A stretch of 64,000 bases of DNA. It comes from Rotaria macrura (Eukaryota > Rotifera > Eurotatoria > Philodinida > Philodinidae). The notes under the pieces were generated by a model. That model saw only the letters and a list, made by a program, of their open reading frames with translations. It ran no database searches and had not been told where the DNA came from. Location of the stretch: positions 43,852-107,851 of the forward strand of contig OENT01000489.1 of the NCBI GenBank assembly GCA_900239685.1, in the 5' to 3' direction. The translations under genes and the position numbers were made by a program. Shown piece after piece: positions 45,959 to 59,100 of the stretch. Numbering within the stretch: the stretch's first letter is position 1; each line of letters starts with the position of its first letter.

Positions 45959-48162
45959 ATGCCAGAAGAATCAATACCATCGTATACAATAAAAGATGTT
46001 TGGGCACATAACGTTGAAGAAGAATTTCGAGCTATACGGAAGTTAATTGTTAAATATCCTTACGTTGCCATGGTTTGTTGTATTTTTGATTTGACAAAAA
46101 AAGATTCTAAGTAATCACAGGAATATAATATGTTTGTTCTTTTTTTCTAATCAGGACACGGAATTTCCCGGTATTGTTGTGCGACCATTGGGAGAATTTA
46201 AAACAACAGCTGAATATCAGTATCAATGTTTGAAATTAAATGTTGATTTTTTGAAAATTATTCAATTAGGATTAACATTTATGGATAGTCAAGGCAAAAG
46301 TCCACCAGGCATTTGTTCATATCAGTTTAATTTCAATTTTAATTTAGCGTGAGTATATTGTTTTCATATACTGATCGATAAAAATTATTCGATGTTCATT
46401 AAAGTTCAAGATGAACGTAGTTGTTATGAAAAATATTGTAAATTGTTTTTGTCTAAGCTAGCCACGAGTATATAGGATAGAGAGAGTGGACATATTTGAA
46501 TATATCAGTATATTTCAACTTAAATATCCATATTGTTTCTAGGATGGATATGTATGCTCAAGATTCTATAGAACTATTACAAAAATCTGGTATACAATTC
46601 AAAAAACATGAAGAAGAAGGCATTGATCCACATTTATTTGCTGAATTGTTAACAACATCGGGCGTGGTCTTCATGGAAAATGTAACATGGCTTTCATTTC
46701 ATGCGTAAGGATCAAAGTTTCTTTTTTCCATAATTTGTTGTTGAATTAATTCAAATTTCAATGGATAAGCGAGTTAGGATTATTCGATCTTTCGACAGTT
46801 TTTTATGAGTACGACTGGATTCAGAGTGTAGGTTTTTTTTTCGAGTACCGTAATCTTAATCTTTTCTTTTGTACTCAATCGTCTACCTATGGATGTACAC
46901 AACTAAGCTGATTACACTCTAAATAGATGAAATGGGCAAAGCAAAAAGTGAAGAATGTGTCTCGATAAACTGTAGGAAAAACTTATTGTCATACACAAAG
47001 TTTTCATTCTTTTCAGGCCTGTTCTTTATCTACTTCAGAGTACATTTCATATGAGATTTGTTTCTATATCACTAACATTGGAACTAATCAGTATTTTCTT
47101 TATTATTATCGTGAAGATTTCGTTTTTTTTCGAAAGTTCCGATTTCGAAGATTAAAAATGAAAACGAGTTCGAATACAGTCATGATATTAATTTTCATTC
47201 ATCATAAAAGAAAAAGTTCTTTCCTTGTTAATATTCATGACAATACATAAAGATATATGGGAAGACTTTTGCTAGTTTCTTCTTTAATGAGCTCAGTAGC
47301 TTCATCGATAATATCGTAACAGTATTAGATTATCAGAATTTCTTTGCACTGTAGGATTCGTACGAATATATCCATGCTTGAATACTTCATGGTGTCAGTT
47401 TTTGATTCAGTTATGGTCATTACTAATCAGAAAATAATTATTAAATTCTCTTGCTGATTTTCATATCAGTCTGATTGAACCCACATTACACCTTTTGGAA
47501 GAAAAATGATGACGTCATCTGATGGTTAACAGTCCTTTCCAACCAATACAAAAATAGTTTAGTTGGATTGTCTAGCATATTTTCTGACACTTGAATGAAT
47601 GACAAAAACAAATCTCTTTCATTGACTCTTACGATCATAGTTTGAGATTTATAGAATTATGCAGATTAACATAGCAGGATAAAAAACAATTAGAACTAAA
47701 TTGTTTTATTTAGTGGTTATGATTTTGGCTATTTATTAAAAATGCTGACTGGAAAATTATTACCAGATACTGAAAGTGAATTTTTCGAATTATTAAAAAT
47801 ATTTTTTCCGACTATTTATGATGTAAAATATTTAATGAAAAGTTGTAAAAATCTTAAAGGTGGCCTTGAAGAAGTCGCTAAACAACTCGAAGTAAATATT
47901 TCGATTGTGTTTATTTGTCGGGTTTATTCTTACTATTGCAATGATTTAGATTGAAAGAATTGGTCCGCAACATCAAGCTGGCAGTGATAGTTTAATGACG
48001 GGCTTAGCATTCTTTAAAATGAAAGAATTATTTTTCGAAGATTCAATTGATGAAGGAAAGTACTCGGGACATTTATATGGTCTTGGACATTCAGCGTTTC
48101 CAGCTGGTGGGTTTGTCTATGAAAACGAGCCAGTGAATGTAGTTGAAAATGAAAGTCCGTGA
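45959..48162 (+). CDS. CNOT7: CCR4-NOT deadenylase CAF1 (CNOT7/CNOT8), five exons, 286 aa
   Basis: DEDD-family 3'-5' exoribonuclease that shortens mRNA poly(A) tails in the CCR4-NOT complex. Exons: 45959-46072, 46155-46348, 46543-46704, 47714-47891, 47950-48162; all junctions keep frame. Catalytic residues are present at positions matching human D40, E42, D161 and D230: D39 and E41 (D-T-E-F-P-G), D160 (A-G-Y-D-F-G-Y) and D229 (A-G-S-D-S-L-M-T-G). [17 protein letters not shown] and Y-D-V-K-Y-L-M-K are typical. Length is almost that of human CNOT7 (285 aa). The choice between CNOT7 and CNOT8 is not meaningful outside vertebrates. Intron 3 is 1.0 kb, the rest are short. Confidence 0.96.
46705..47713 (+). 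other. CNOT7/8 intron 3 (1.0 kb)
   Basis: Non-coding, AT-rich; nothing recognised. Confidence 0.6.
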
Positions 48163-49639
48163 AGATCTTGCATCATACGTTTTCTTTTTTTTTCTGTTCA
48201 TTTCGCTAGCATCATGTGTGTCATTTTAATTGTTCCCTTTTTTCTGCGTTGCTTTTTTGTTACGTGCTGTCATTTGTACAGGAGAGCCATGAAAGATCGA
48301 AAAGCTACAGAAAGAAAAAGAAAATTATTCGCACAAACATAATGATCAAAGAAAAGCAAAAGAAATTCTTTTTATTAGCCAACTCGATGAGGATGAAAGG
48401 AGGACAAGGTGTCTCTGACTTGACACCTGCATCTTTTTTTTTCACTAATCATTAGGCTATTTATCTATTTTAAACACTAGATAATATTCGATAATATCTC
48501 AGTGTCAGTGTGTCAACATGAGCAGTACACAAAAACCGACTGTCGATAATAAAATAAATATTTACTGAAGAATACTTCGTGCTCATTAATTAAAATGGTT
48601 AATTTGATCGAGTGACTCACAGTAATTTTGTCATGAAATAAAAACTATGCATGCCGTGATTCAGGTTCTCATGTCCGAATTGAAATGAGTACTCCGTTTT
48701 TTTCTTGTTTTTGATATCTTGAATTTCGAAATTTTGACTTCCCATTTTCTAGTTTTATACAATCGGATGCAGTATTTCGAATGGAAATCTAGAACAAAAT
48801 GTACGTGTTCACTTTAATCATGACAGAAAAATGTACCATAGGACACAAAAATCATATTTTTTTAGAATCTAAAAAATAAAATGTTCGCATTTTTTTCTCA
48901 GATTAGCAGCATGAATTGATGCGCGAAAAATAGATAAAAAGTAAATACGCACAGTCCATGCCGTTCGGGTCGAATCCAAAATCACCGCTGATTTTTGGTT
49001 CTTTTCATGACTAGTGGTTAATCGCAGTCGCTGTCGGTTTTTAAGCAGGAAAATGTCGGTAAGAGAAAACGTAACTGTGATCAAATGCTGGCCATGGAAA
49101 TAATCGGTGGTTTTGAATTAGATTCGTACCACATAGAACTGTGTATTATCACATGACGTGCTTCGAAGACAACGAAAGCAGAACATATGAGTTAAAACAA
49201 CGAATATAAACAACTCAAACGTAATTTTTGAGATTTCAATAGCACGAAATTTTTCAATTTTCTCGAAGATCATGAATATCATAAATTACTGCATGATCGT
49301 ATTAGAATAGCAAATAATTTAGAATGATATCCAATTTAATTCTGTAGTCGAAATGTGAATTTCTTCAGGAAAGTCTATCATACACACTTTGTTTTTATGG
49401 CCAACGTGTAAAGCAGAGTACATCAGAAACAATACAGGTTATGTACATTTCCCTTTCACCCGGTACATCTGCTACCAGAATCAGTGATCGGGTGTTTTAT
49501 GAAGACATCACCGTAGCTTGAAGTTAATCGTAGTTTCATCTTTACGAGCGAAATCCAGCGCTCCTCGAACTGGTGACAGTTAAACTACAGACTTTTTCAA
49601 AATTCACACTTCTATTCATAGGTATCATATGTTAAAGAG
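48163..49639. other. Intergenic DNA after CNOT7/8
   Basis: An AATAAA near 48551-48560 may be the CNOT7/8 poly(A) signal. No gene recognised. Confidence 0.4.
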
Positions 49640-52200
49640 CTGTAACACTTTACATGCCCAGGTCGATCAAAACGGTATCGTTTACGATCCGAATACGCAC
49701 GGAAAATGTTGTTAAAACGCAGTATTTACGGTAACAAACGGGATCAATACGGTTCACTTTCGGGCCGTAACAGACCGTATTATCTGGCGCAGAAATACGC
49801 ACCGTTTTGCATCCGTCTCGTAAACAGACCGTATATTGATAAAAAACGATGCGTTACAGAGTGCCCATTAACAGACCGTTTTTCCAACGATAAATTATTC
49901 GAAATTAGCAATTACGGAGGTCAAGCGTTACGGCCGTCCTGTATCCGCAGAAAAAGTTTTGCGACAAAGACGCGACTTTCAAAAGGCATAGTATTTTAAA
50001 GCGAAGGAATAAGGCTGATATCAGTGCCCAGCCCGTTTTTTATCACTAACTTCACTCAGGTGTAGCGAAGCCTACCTGGGTTTTCTTGCAAAGATCAGTT
50101 GGGATACCGTTCAGGGGTACTCTAGTGTGTAGTAACAAAGTTCCATCAATGTAAATTCCCGATGGAGAGACTAAGTTACATTGAAAGTTAACAAAAATTT
50201 AGCGTAAAAACTACAGCATGATATCCTCTCTGTCTTTACACATTCCTGCACAACTAAACTAAATATCACATAGAATGTGTAAGGACAACATAGAACGATT
50301 ACGGCCCGTAAACCGAATGATTACACCCCGCTTTCTTAGTAGTCTGAAGAACCCCTTTAATTAGCACTTTGGTGCTTTGGTATCCCGAGTCGCTTGCGTT
50401 CTTCATTCCCGTATGCGAGAAAGTACATTAATACTTTGGAGAAATTTTTGGCGAAAAGGTCAGAAAATAGACCGTATGCGTTCTGGTTTACGTAACGTTC
50501 AGCGCTCTTCGGTAACTGCTCCGTACGCGTTCCGTAACTTATACGTTTGTATTCCGTAAACCGATGCTCGTAATCGAAATTCTACGGAATGCCGTAAACA
50601 TGCCGTTTGGTATTCGTTCACCGCCGTATACGGACCGTTCTGTACGACCTGGGTGTGGATAATCAGAATCTGTAGTCTGTTGTACGAATTTCTCAAATTC
50701 ACCATGTCATATAGATAAAACTTTGAATGAAAACATGGGCTTTCTTATGAAGAATTGAACTGAAATTTTCTGACTCCCATTACGTTTTTTCGACTTAAGT
50801 GAAATTTTGATAATTGATCACCGTAATTACTAAAGTTTAGCTGTTACAAATTTAGGGAACGTTTCGAGGGGAGTCATTTTATTTTATTTAAAATTAAGTT
50901 TAAATTTATGACTTAACATTTAATATTAACACAACTTACGTCATAAAGATCGCATCACTTTTAGCGATAAATGGGGGACTTTGTAATATCGGCTGTTTAC
51001 CGTAACTGATGACCAGTTTTATTTAATACGTTGACTCACCGGTAGTTTTTACTGAAAACTGTTGACACCAAATGGCAGCTAAAAAAACAGTTTGATTTAC
51101 GTGTACGTTTCTACTGCATCAATTATCGCATTTGCTTACACTATGTCTTAGAGAACGGAACCCAGCTGATTGCATCTGATACTGGATCTGATCAATCGAC
51201 GAAATGGTTTCAGAATCTTGGTGGAGGAATGAGTAACGAATTTGACCGGAAATTAGTGATTTATTATTTGGATGCCAATTGGTACCTGATGACGTTTTTA
51301 GAGATCTGTCAGAACCCTAGAATGAATATCGGTGGATTCCCATCATCGGAACGATCCGATTTCAATCGTAAGGATCCGAATGTCGTTCAGCAACCAAGAT
51401 TTCATCGGTTTTCTAGAAATTCACCATAAAATTCGATCGAATCCAGTTGTCGCAATGAATCTCCTGGGATTCAACATAACAATGACCAGCTTCTGCTGAG
51501 ACTCAATATTGTTTTATATTTAAGTTTTTAAGATCAACTTTTTGATGTTTGTTTTCCGTTTTTTTCCATGCATGATTTCTTTAGCATTGGCTAGTATTTT
51601 TATTTTTGATTGAAATAAAAAGTTTAGGTTAATCGAAAAGTGACTGTTGCATTTCAAAGACAAATATTAATGAAACAAGAAATCTTAGGATCATCAGTAA
51701 ACTTGACAGAAACATCTGTTAATTGTAGTGGAACGGAGAGACAGTTGATCGATTTCCCTTCTTTATGCGAGCTGCTGAAGCCACGGTAAACCACTAGTTT
51801 CGCCAGATTTTTATGGCATGGATAAATTCAGAATTGAGATTTAAGTATTTTCTACTAAGTTCAATCTATCATTCATCGTTCAATATGAAAATTAAATTTT
51901 TCACGTAACTTTGGTACTTAATCTAAAATTTAATTGCTTCCGAAGCTAAAAGCCTGATGCTACCCAGACCGATGATTACGGACTCCATCAACGAGCGTTT
52001 AAGAGTGTATTTCGTCGTAATACACGGCTCAGTATTACGGTCGTATTTCTCTGCGGCATATGCGAAGGTAAAGAGTCGTTTCAGATTGCAAACGATCTTA
52101 GTAATAGATCGTATTTTACCGTAAACGGTCCGGAGAAACACGGTCGTAATACTGACCCATGTATTACCCTGAAATACGACAAAATACAGCCACGGCGGCC
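49640..52200. repeat. Anomalous CCGTAA/TTACGG-rich tract
   Basis: Dense clusters at about 49660-49960, 50300-50650 and 51960-52200 carry the cores CCGTAA, ACCGTA, GTTACG and their reverse complements many times. ACAGACCGT recurs at about 49770, 49825 and 49871. GC and CpG content look clearly above the flanks. The 97-codon frame at 49706-49999 resembles nothing I know. Between the clusters is ordinary AT-rich DNA and one copy of repeat C. It may be an old satellite, a foldback, or a foreign element. Confidence 0.5.
51170..51440 (+). repeat. Repeat family C, copy 1
   Basis: The reverse complement of this block aligns over its whole length with 54597-54866. Shared stretches include GAATTTCTA, GAACGACATT-GGATCCTTA, AGGGTTCTGACAGA and CCTCAACCA/CCTCCACCA. 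No protein was recognised. Confidence 0.7.
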
Positions 52201-52760
52201 GTATTAAGACTTATATGGTCATTAATGATCGTTAGGATTCGAACTGGATGAATTAAATGAATCATTTGACATAAGCGAGTTATCAAAAAAGAAAATATTT
52301 TTTAGGAAAACGAAGAGAAATTTTAATTGTTGATGAAATTATATGAGGATAGAGGAATCCAGATCTGAGGTCGGCTTTCGAAAATGTCGAGTTTTTTTTG
52401 TGATGTTAGAAGATTTTCTGTTAATACTAAACATTCTTAGAGGAATATTATTCTTAGAAAATAATTCAGGCGTGAGATAATGAAAGTAAAAGTATTTGAA
52501 AGCGGATCCCAGATTTCTCGACTCCCATATACTTTCGTTAACCAATATAATTTCTCTTCATTTTTCTTTAAAATCTTTTCTTTCTTGATGATTCGCTTAT
52601 ATCAAATGATTCAGTTAAATTTGATATCAACTGTTTGTTCTTGAAAAGCAATAAATTGTATGTTATGTCTTTATTTCTCTTATTCTCTTTCTCATTCTCA
52701 TCTGATATCACCGAGACAGCAACGTGATGGTATGACTACAGAACGGAACAAAAGAGTAAC

Positions 52761-52835
52761 CTCCTCTCGCATGGAATCGAACCATGCACCTCCTGCTTTC
52801 CGGGCAGACGTATTAACCACTGTACTAGAAAGGAG
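52761..52835 (-). tRNA. tRNA-like gene, anticodon position reads GGA, possibly a pseudogene or tRNA-derived repeat
   Basis: Minus-strand 75-nt cloverleaf. The acceptor stem CTCCTTT pairs with AGAGGAG. The D-arm/A box TAGTACAGTGGTTA, anticodon stem CTGC/GCAG (plus one T-G pair) and T-arm GCATGGTTCGATTCCATGC with a perfect B box are all present. The anticodon loop CCGGAAA puts GGA at 34-36, nominally Ser, but the short variable loop is not serine-like and position 33 is C instead of the universal U. Pol III promoter boxes look intact. It is probably a degenerate tRNA or SINE head. Confidence 0.5.
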
Positions 52836-53159
52836 TGTGTATCATTCGTTCCGTCTTATGGCAGAAGGGGAACACTTCTGACATAACATTGTAATATTAA
52901 AAATTAACTTGTTCGTTTAATTTTACTATTTAACTTAAGTTGGCTTAATAAAATGCAAATTCATAACCGAAATGGCAGTAGTATCACTTGGTTGTAATTC
53001 CAACTTTCTATCTAGTTTCAGTAAAAGTTTATTAAAAGAATAAAAAGTTTACTTGAATTTTGCAATACATATTAGTAGGAATTACCGGTAAATATTACTT
53101 TTTTAAATGATAAAAATGTTTGAGATACATGAAAATCGAAGAAGTAAGAATCGGATCGG

Positions 53160-56100
53160 TCATTTCATGACCCGATTTAGTAAGATGTTCATTGAATTGT
53201 GGATTGATTGAATAGTATCATTCATACCGCCTAGCTGTCTTTCCATCTGATCTACCTTTGCTTTTAGTGATGCGAGCTCGTTAGTAGCCTCATCACTAAT
53301 TATGTTTGCTTCACGTTGGCTTTGCAATAGTTCTGCGAGACCTACGCAATTATCGGTCAATTTCCGCTGATCTCGTTTGATTGCTTGAACTTTCCGTATC
53401 CAAGCAAACAATTTTCGTTGCATCCTTAGATACTCCAATGACGTGTGTCGGGCACGCTTCTTCAGTCGCCAAATGTGAATTGCATATTTGATTATGTTCG
53501 CTGCTGCCCACTTGCGCGCTTTGTTAAGTTCCGTGTTCAAAACGAAATTATGCACATACTTTTCCCAACGGCTAAATTCTAACTTTCTTGACACCACTGC
53601 GATGATGAGTGCAGTGAGCACAATTCCAGCGGAAACGATCAGAGAAGCTATGCCTAATAAACGCAGAAAAGGGCTAGTTTACAAAAAAAAGCACATAATC
53701 GAAATCATAACATAAGTCGTACAACTTCAGTGACAAAAACGCATTGATGAAAAAGAATCATGTTTGAAGCCAGTGAAACACCGAAATACATCAAAACTAG
53801 TCAATACTACTTTAGATTGAGTTTAAACTACACGACTGGACCTTTCTTCTCGACTGCGGAGAGAATTTCTAATCTTTATGGACCCAAGTATAGTAGTGTT
53901 GACATCTGAGTAACGCAGGCTTGAGTCTATCTCACAACATGATTGTTGTGTTTTGACAATCTCGTTCATTATTGACAAAGCATTTTAAGAAATGGAAAAT
54001 TTGGATGTTTTCTTTGTGCAAATCATGTATTTTTTCGAAAAAAATCATGATCCAAAGTGTAAATCGAAATTTTTCGCTGCTTCCCATCAGTACCTTCATT
54101 ACAGATCGTATCAAACAGGATCGGCGATGTTGAAAATGCTGATAAGGGGATTCAGAATGTTCTAGAACATACCAAAACTTCGAAGTATATTCAGATTCCC
54201 AAAAAAGGAAATTACGGAAGTTTCTTTAATTTCCAAAAACACGTTAACTCACAGAAAACTGTTTTCAAAATTGTGGGATGTTAAAAAGCTTTGTGATATT
54301 TCAGAAATTACTGAAATATCCAAAATGGAAGTTATGGAAATTTTGGAAATTTCGGAAATTATCGCATTTTTTGAAGTAACGAAAGTGTTGGAGGCATCAT
54401 TTCCAAAATTTCCGTAATTTCCTTTTTTGGAAGTCTGAACACTGCTGAAAATGTCCGATAAATGTAAATCCACTGGAATGAATTTACTGTTACTCTAGTG
54501 AACGATTATATTTCTGTGTCACAGAGAAAATTTTGATTTTTCATAGCTTCACAGAAAATTCATTCTGGCTGCTGGATTTGATCAGATCTGATCGGATCTC
54601 ATGGTGAATTTCTATAAAAATCAACGGAATCCTGATTGCGGAACGACATTTGGATCCTTAGAATTTGAATTCAATCAGATCCGATTATCGAAATCCGTTA
54701 TAGGGTTCTGACAGACCTCTGATGATGTCAGCAGGTACTAATTGGCTCACAGAAAAGAAACCACTATTTTCCCGTCAGATCCGTCACTTATTCCTCAACC
54801 AGGATTCAGATAGTATTTCGTCTGTTCATCGGTTCCGATCAGATCCGGTCTGATCCGGTATCGGATTCAATCACCTGGGTGTAACATGATCAACGGATAA
54901 TGAGGATCAGGCGAAGTACTAAATTTTAGGTATACAGTACCTTCATCTTATTGTATCCACTGAGTTGCATGAGTGATCCTTCAGATATTGTAAATGTAAA
55001 GAAATTTAGACTAGGGATTCGTTCTTTTCACTAATTTTAACGAGTTATCGAAATTTAGCCCAGAAAAGGAAATAGTTACAGTGTGAATAGCAATTATAAT
55101 GCTAGAGAGTGCTCTCATGGAAAAAGAATTCTATAGGAAGTATAGAAATAAACAAGAATACATGTGTTGCATCAATCAACGCAGTAACGGAATTATGCTA
55201 TTTTAGAGAAATTACAGTTTGAAAATATCGTATTATTATTTATAGGACGACAATATCAAAAGAAACTAATAAATCTTGGGGAGTTTAAATTGAAATGGAA
55301 ATTTTTTCAATTTTTACAACATTTTTGCCTCATCAATTTATCCCTTGTTGCAATATTCTTTGCACAAAATATTCGCCCATTTTCCAGTCGCTTAAAAGCA
55401 ACTTATGCGAGTAAAAAGCAGTTAGAAGCACTCATAATCACCAGCTCTTTCCGAATATGGACTAGAAAATTTGGTGCTTATTTTTGTTCGAGAGTAGTGA
55501 GTGAATCATCGAAGGGTCTAAAACATAAGTTTGGAAGGAAAATGTGTTTGTCCATTTTCAATATTGTGATCCGAGCTAAAATTTGAAACTTTTATTGATA
55601 TATCAGGTGGTAGAAAAAAGCTCACCCTACCAAATGCACTATTTGACTTTCTTTTTATCATTCGATAAAGTAACTAAATTTTCACTTTTCTATATCAGCC
55701 TCATTTTGGAAAAATCCATTTGCTGTCCAAAGTGCGTTTTATGAAGAAAGTAGTTCTTGAGACAATGTTTACATCTTCAGGCTATAGTTTCGTGCAATGT
55801 CAAGTTCTTTAAAGTAGTGTTAGCTCTATAAAATTGGCGACTTCGCCAAATATTAGCACTTTTGCAAAGGGACTTACGGAAGTTAGTAAAAAACCTGTTT
55901 TTTTGGCCTTTCAAATATTTCATAACTACCCTATAACAAAAATAGGCACACGTTTTCTGAGTCCTTATTTGGAAAGAGCATCAGATTCTGGTCTCTAACT
56001 ATAGTTACTCACTCGCCTAAAATACTCTCAAGCAGACCGGAAATGAAAAAGCATTGTGGTCACACACTCCGCTCCACTACAGTTTCATCCAAACTAATTG

Positions 56101-59100
56101 TTTAGACTCTGATGATTTCCTCGCTAATCTCGAACTTATATAAGCGCCATAGTTCTCCGAGTCCATATTCGGAAAGAACTGATAATTCTGAGTGCTATAC
56201 TAGCTGCTTTTTACTCGCTTAAGCTGCTTACAAGTGACTGGAGAATGGGCGAATATATTGTGAGAAGACTTTTGTAACAGGAGTTACTCGGCATTTAAAA
56301 CTTAAATTATGTTAACGTCACTGAAATGATGCCATAAAAGTATAAGACTCAGAGTGTCAGAGATCTAGATTTTAGTCTCTGAAGAGCTTCTTTCAAGACA
56401 ACACACATACCGGATGAATAGTTCTAGAGGTATTTTTTTAATTTCTAAATAAAAGTTATGGGCATTATATTCTTATTGGTATTCCATACTCTTTAGTGCT
56501 AGGCTTATATAAATTGGAATCTGATGGGTAGCTCTAAAGATTCCAATCAAGACATCTACTTTTCACAGAGCAAGAAAGATTTTTCAGAAAGAAGGAACAT
56601 GCAGAATTTTTATCGATGTACAAACAAAGAATGTGTTTCTTGGCAATTTATCATCTTCTCACAAGCTTCTCAGAAGTCAGCGGACCCAATTAATTACCAA
56701 GAAATTTTGTGAAGATTTTCAAGATAAGTGATTATACACCTTGATATTTTCTAAAAATTAAGATATAGCTTAGCAATTTCAGAGCATGTTCATAGAATAT
56801 AGCAATTATTTAAGTGTCTTATACGAATTCTTTTTTGATATTCCTTGGAAATAGTTGATGCCAAAATCAAGATATTTATTGATAGAGAGAGAGAAAAAAG
56901 GTTAGTCATTCAACTTTCATCAGTGAGATGCAAAAGATAAAAGATTATCAGTATAAAAAAAACTATCTTTTTTAGGACTAATCTTGCCGTTTCCAGACCT
57001 TCGCACAGATTCGATGATATAGAAATATAGGAAAAGGTTGTTAGAACAATTCCTGCACCATGAGAAAATGAGAAACACAATGTGGCTATTTTTGATAGAC
57101 ATATGGAACTAGTTTTGTTCAATTTATTTTGCCATACTTTTATTTCCAACGCTTTCATTTTTTTCTTTAGAACTGCAGTAAGAAATGACTTAATTCATGC
57201 TAATGATAAATTATTTCAATAAAAATTTTGAAGGATTACCAAGCATGTCTGTCGCGCACTTAAATGAATCGTATGTGTGGGGTGAGGTCATTTTTAGCTG
57301 TAAACAATTCAAGCACTTCTTTTGTATCGTGTTTTGTAAAAACCTCTGTATTTAGGGTTAGATAGGCTCTCTCACATAATTTCTGATATACCACAAGCTA
57401 TAAAACTTTTATCGGTGACATTCAAGGAACCCGAGCGATCGCGTTCGGGGTTAGGTTTCACAGTTCAGGTTCGGTCTTTATTACAGTTATTCTGGAAGAT
57501 TCCATAATAATTAAAAGGAACTCGATAGAAAAAGGATTCCTGATTTACTAGAGATAAATTTCAGATAGTAGAGTAATTGATCCAAACTCTGAAACATTGA
57601 AACACTTAAAAATTTACTGATGTTCAGAGATGATGCAATCTGTGTCCGGAATTTTAGTGAATTTACAATTACTTTCTAGATACATCATACATCGCAAGAA
57701 TTGCTATAGAAATAACCACTTAGGTGAGAGAAATAAAAGAGAGCTGAACTTTTGATATCGGTGATATGGTTCATGTAGGTATGAATTTTTGATACAATCT
57801 TAGGATTCAGTTTGAGATTCCCTGTAATTTGGATTGAAAAATTTATTGACTATCTCGGAACCAAAAGTATGCAATTATACTGAAAAATTTTACATTATGT
57901 AGTCTGTACAGAATTTTACTTCAACTTAGAACAATCAGTCGAAGAGAGGTGAAAGTTCAATTGAGCTTGATTCCAATATTTTGTATGTTTTTGTTTTTCT
58001 AGCATCCGTATTTCTAAATAAATTTTCTCAATCATGCGACTTAATAATGATGAGACTATCTCAGTAGGCGAGCTAGAATCTCTGACTAGAAGATCCTCAA
58101 TTTTCGTGCAATCACAACATTGACTAGCAATTTATGCAAAAATCTTTCGAGAAAGGACGAACCCTATGATGCAGCTGTCTAATTTTTTATATCGAAAATT
58201 TCTTCTATAAGTGACGAAGATGTCAAAACTAGAGTTGTACCATGCTTTTCTTTTCAAGAGCGACCATGCTGAAGAAACGAAGATTAAGAATGTGGCATAA
58301 AGATTTTATGATATTTTCATCCTGAAAATTTTTAATATCTCAATTATCCTAATATGATGTACCAACCGTTGGTAGAATGATGATCGAAAAGAAAGTTATT
58401 TTTCATTCGTAGAAGATAGAATATTTCTCGATACGTAAATATGAAACTAAGATTACAAAATAATTATAAAATTATTGTGAAGTAATGTAACAGTGGACTC
58501 TGAATCAGACGCCATCGATGGTCAGCTTTTCTAATTTGACTAGTCCTGTATACATGTTTATCATAGGCGCAAATAGGAAGAGGCTAACTGGAGGCATTAC
58601 CCTTTCTATCACACCATGATGCTTCATCAACTATTAGTACGCCTGTGTTATTCAGTTAAAAAATACCGGCGACTCCGAGCATCCAATAAATGTATCGATT
58701 CGAACGAAAATAATGATTCCACTGCTTAATATTATTACGTGGTACACGAAGTTAGACGGTTAAAATAATTTTTTTAATGAAATGGTCTGAGGCAAGGTCA
58801 CATTAGATCGGCTCACTACACAACATTCAGGCAGAGCCGATTCATTTTTTTCCACATAATATAGTTGCCACGGTAAATTCTACTCTTTCTTCATCTAGAT
58901 GCACGAGTCACGATTCGTGCTGTCTATTACCCAGTGCCTGAATATCCGTTTCAAAGGAAGAAAAAGCTTGTCAAGAGTTTGAGAACTTGACGATTGTACT
59001 TCTAAAAATGTGCGAAAACAATAATTAATAGCTGATAGTGTTATTACACAATAATGGCTGAATCCTTTTCATTATCGATTATCAATATTAGTTGTTCATT

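Noticed and set aside
49706-49999. 97-codon frame in the CCGTAA-rich tract
   Set aside because: Long because the local GC rise removes stops; the sequence shows no known domain and the unit motifs appear in all frames.
55290-55586. 98-codon plus-strand frame in the SK intron
   Set aside because: It lies on the left arm of the large foldback and has no recognisable product.
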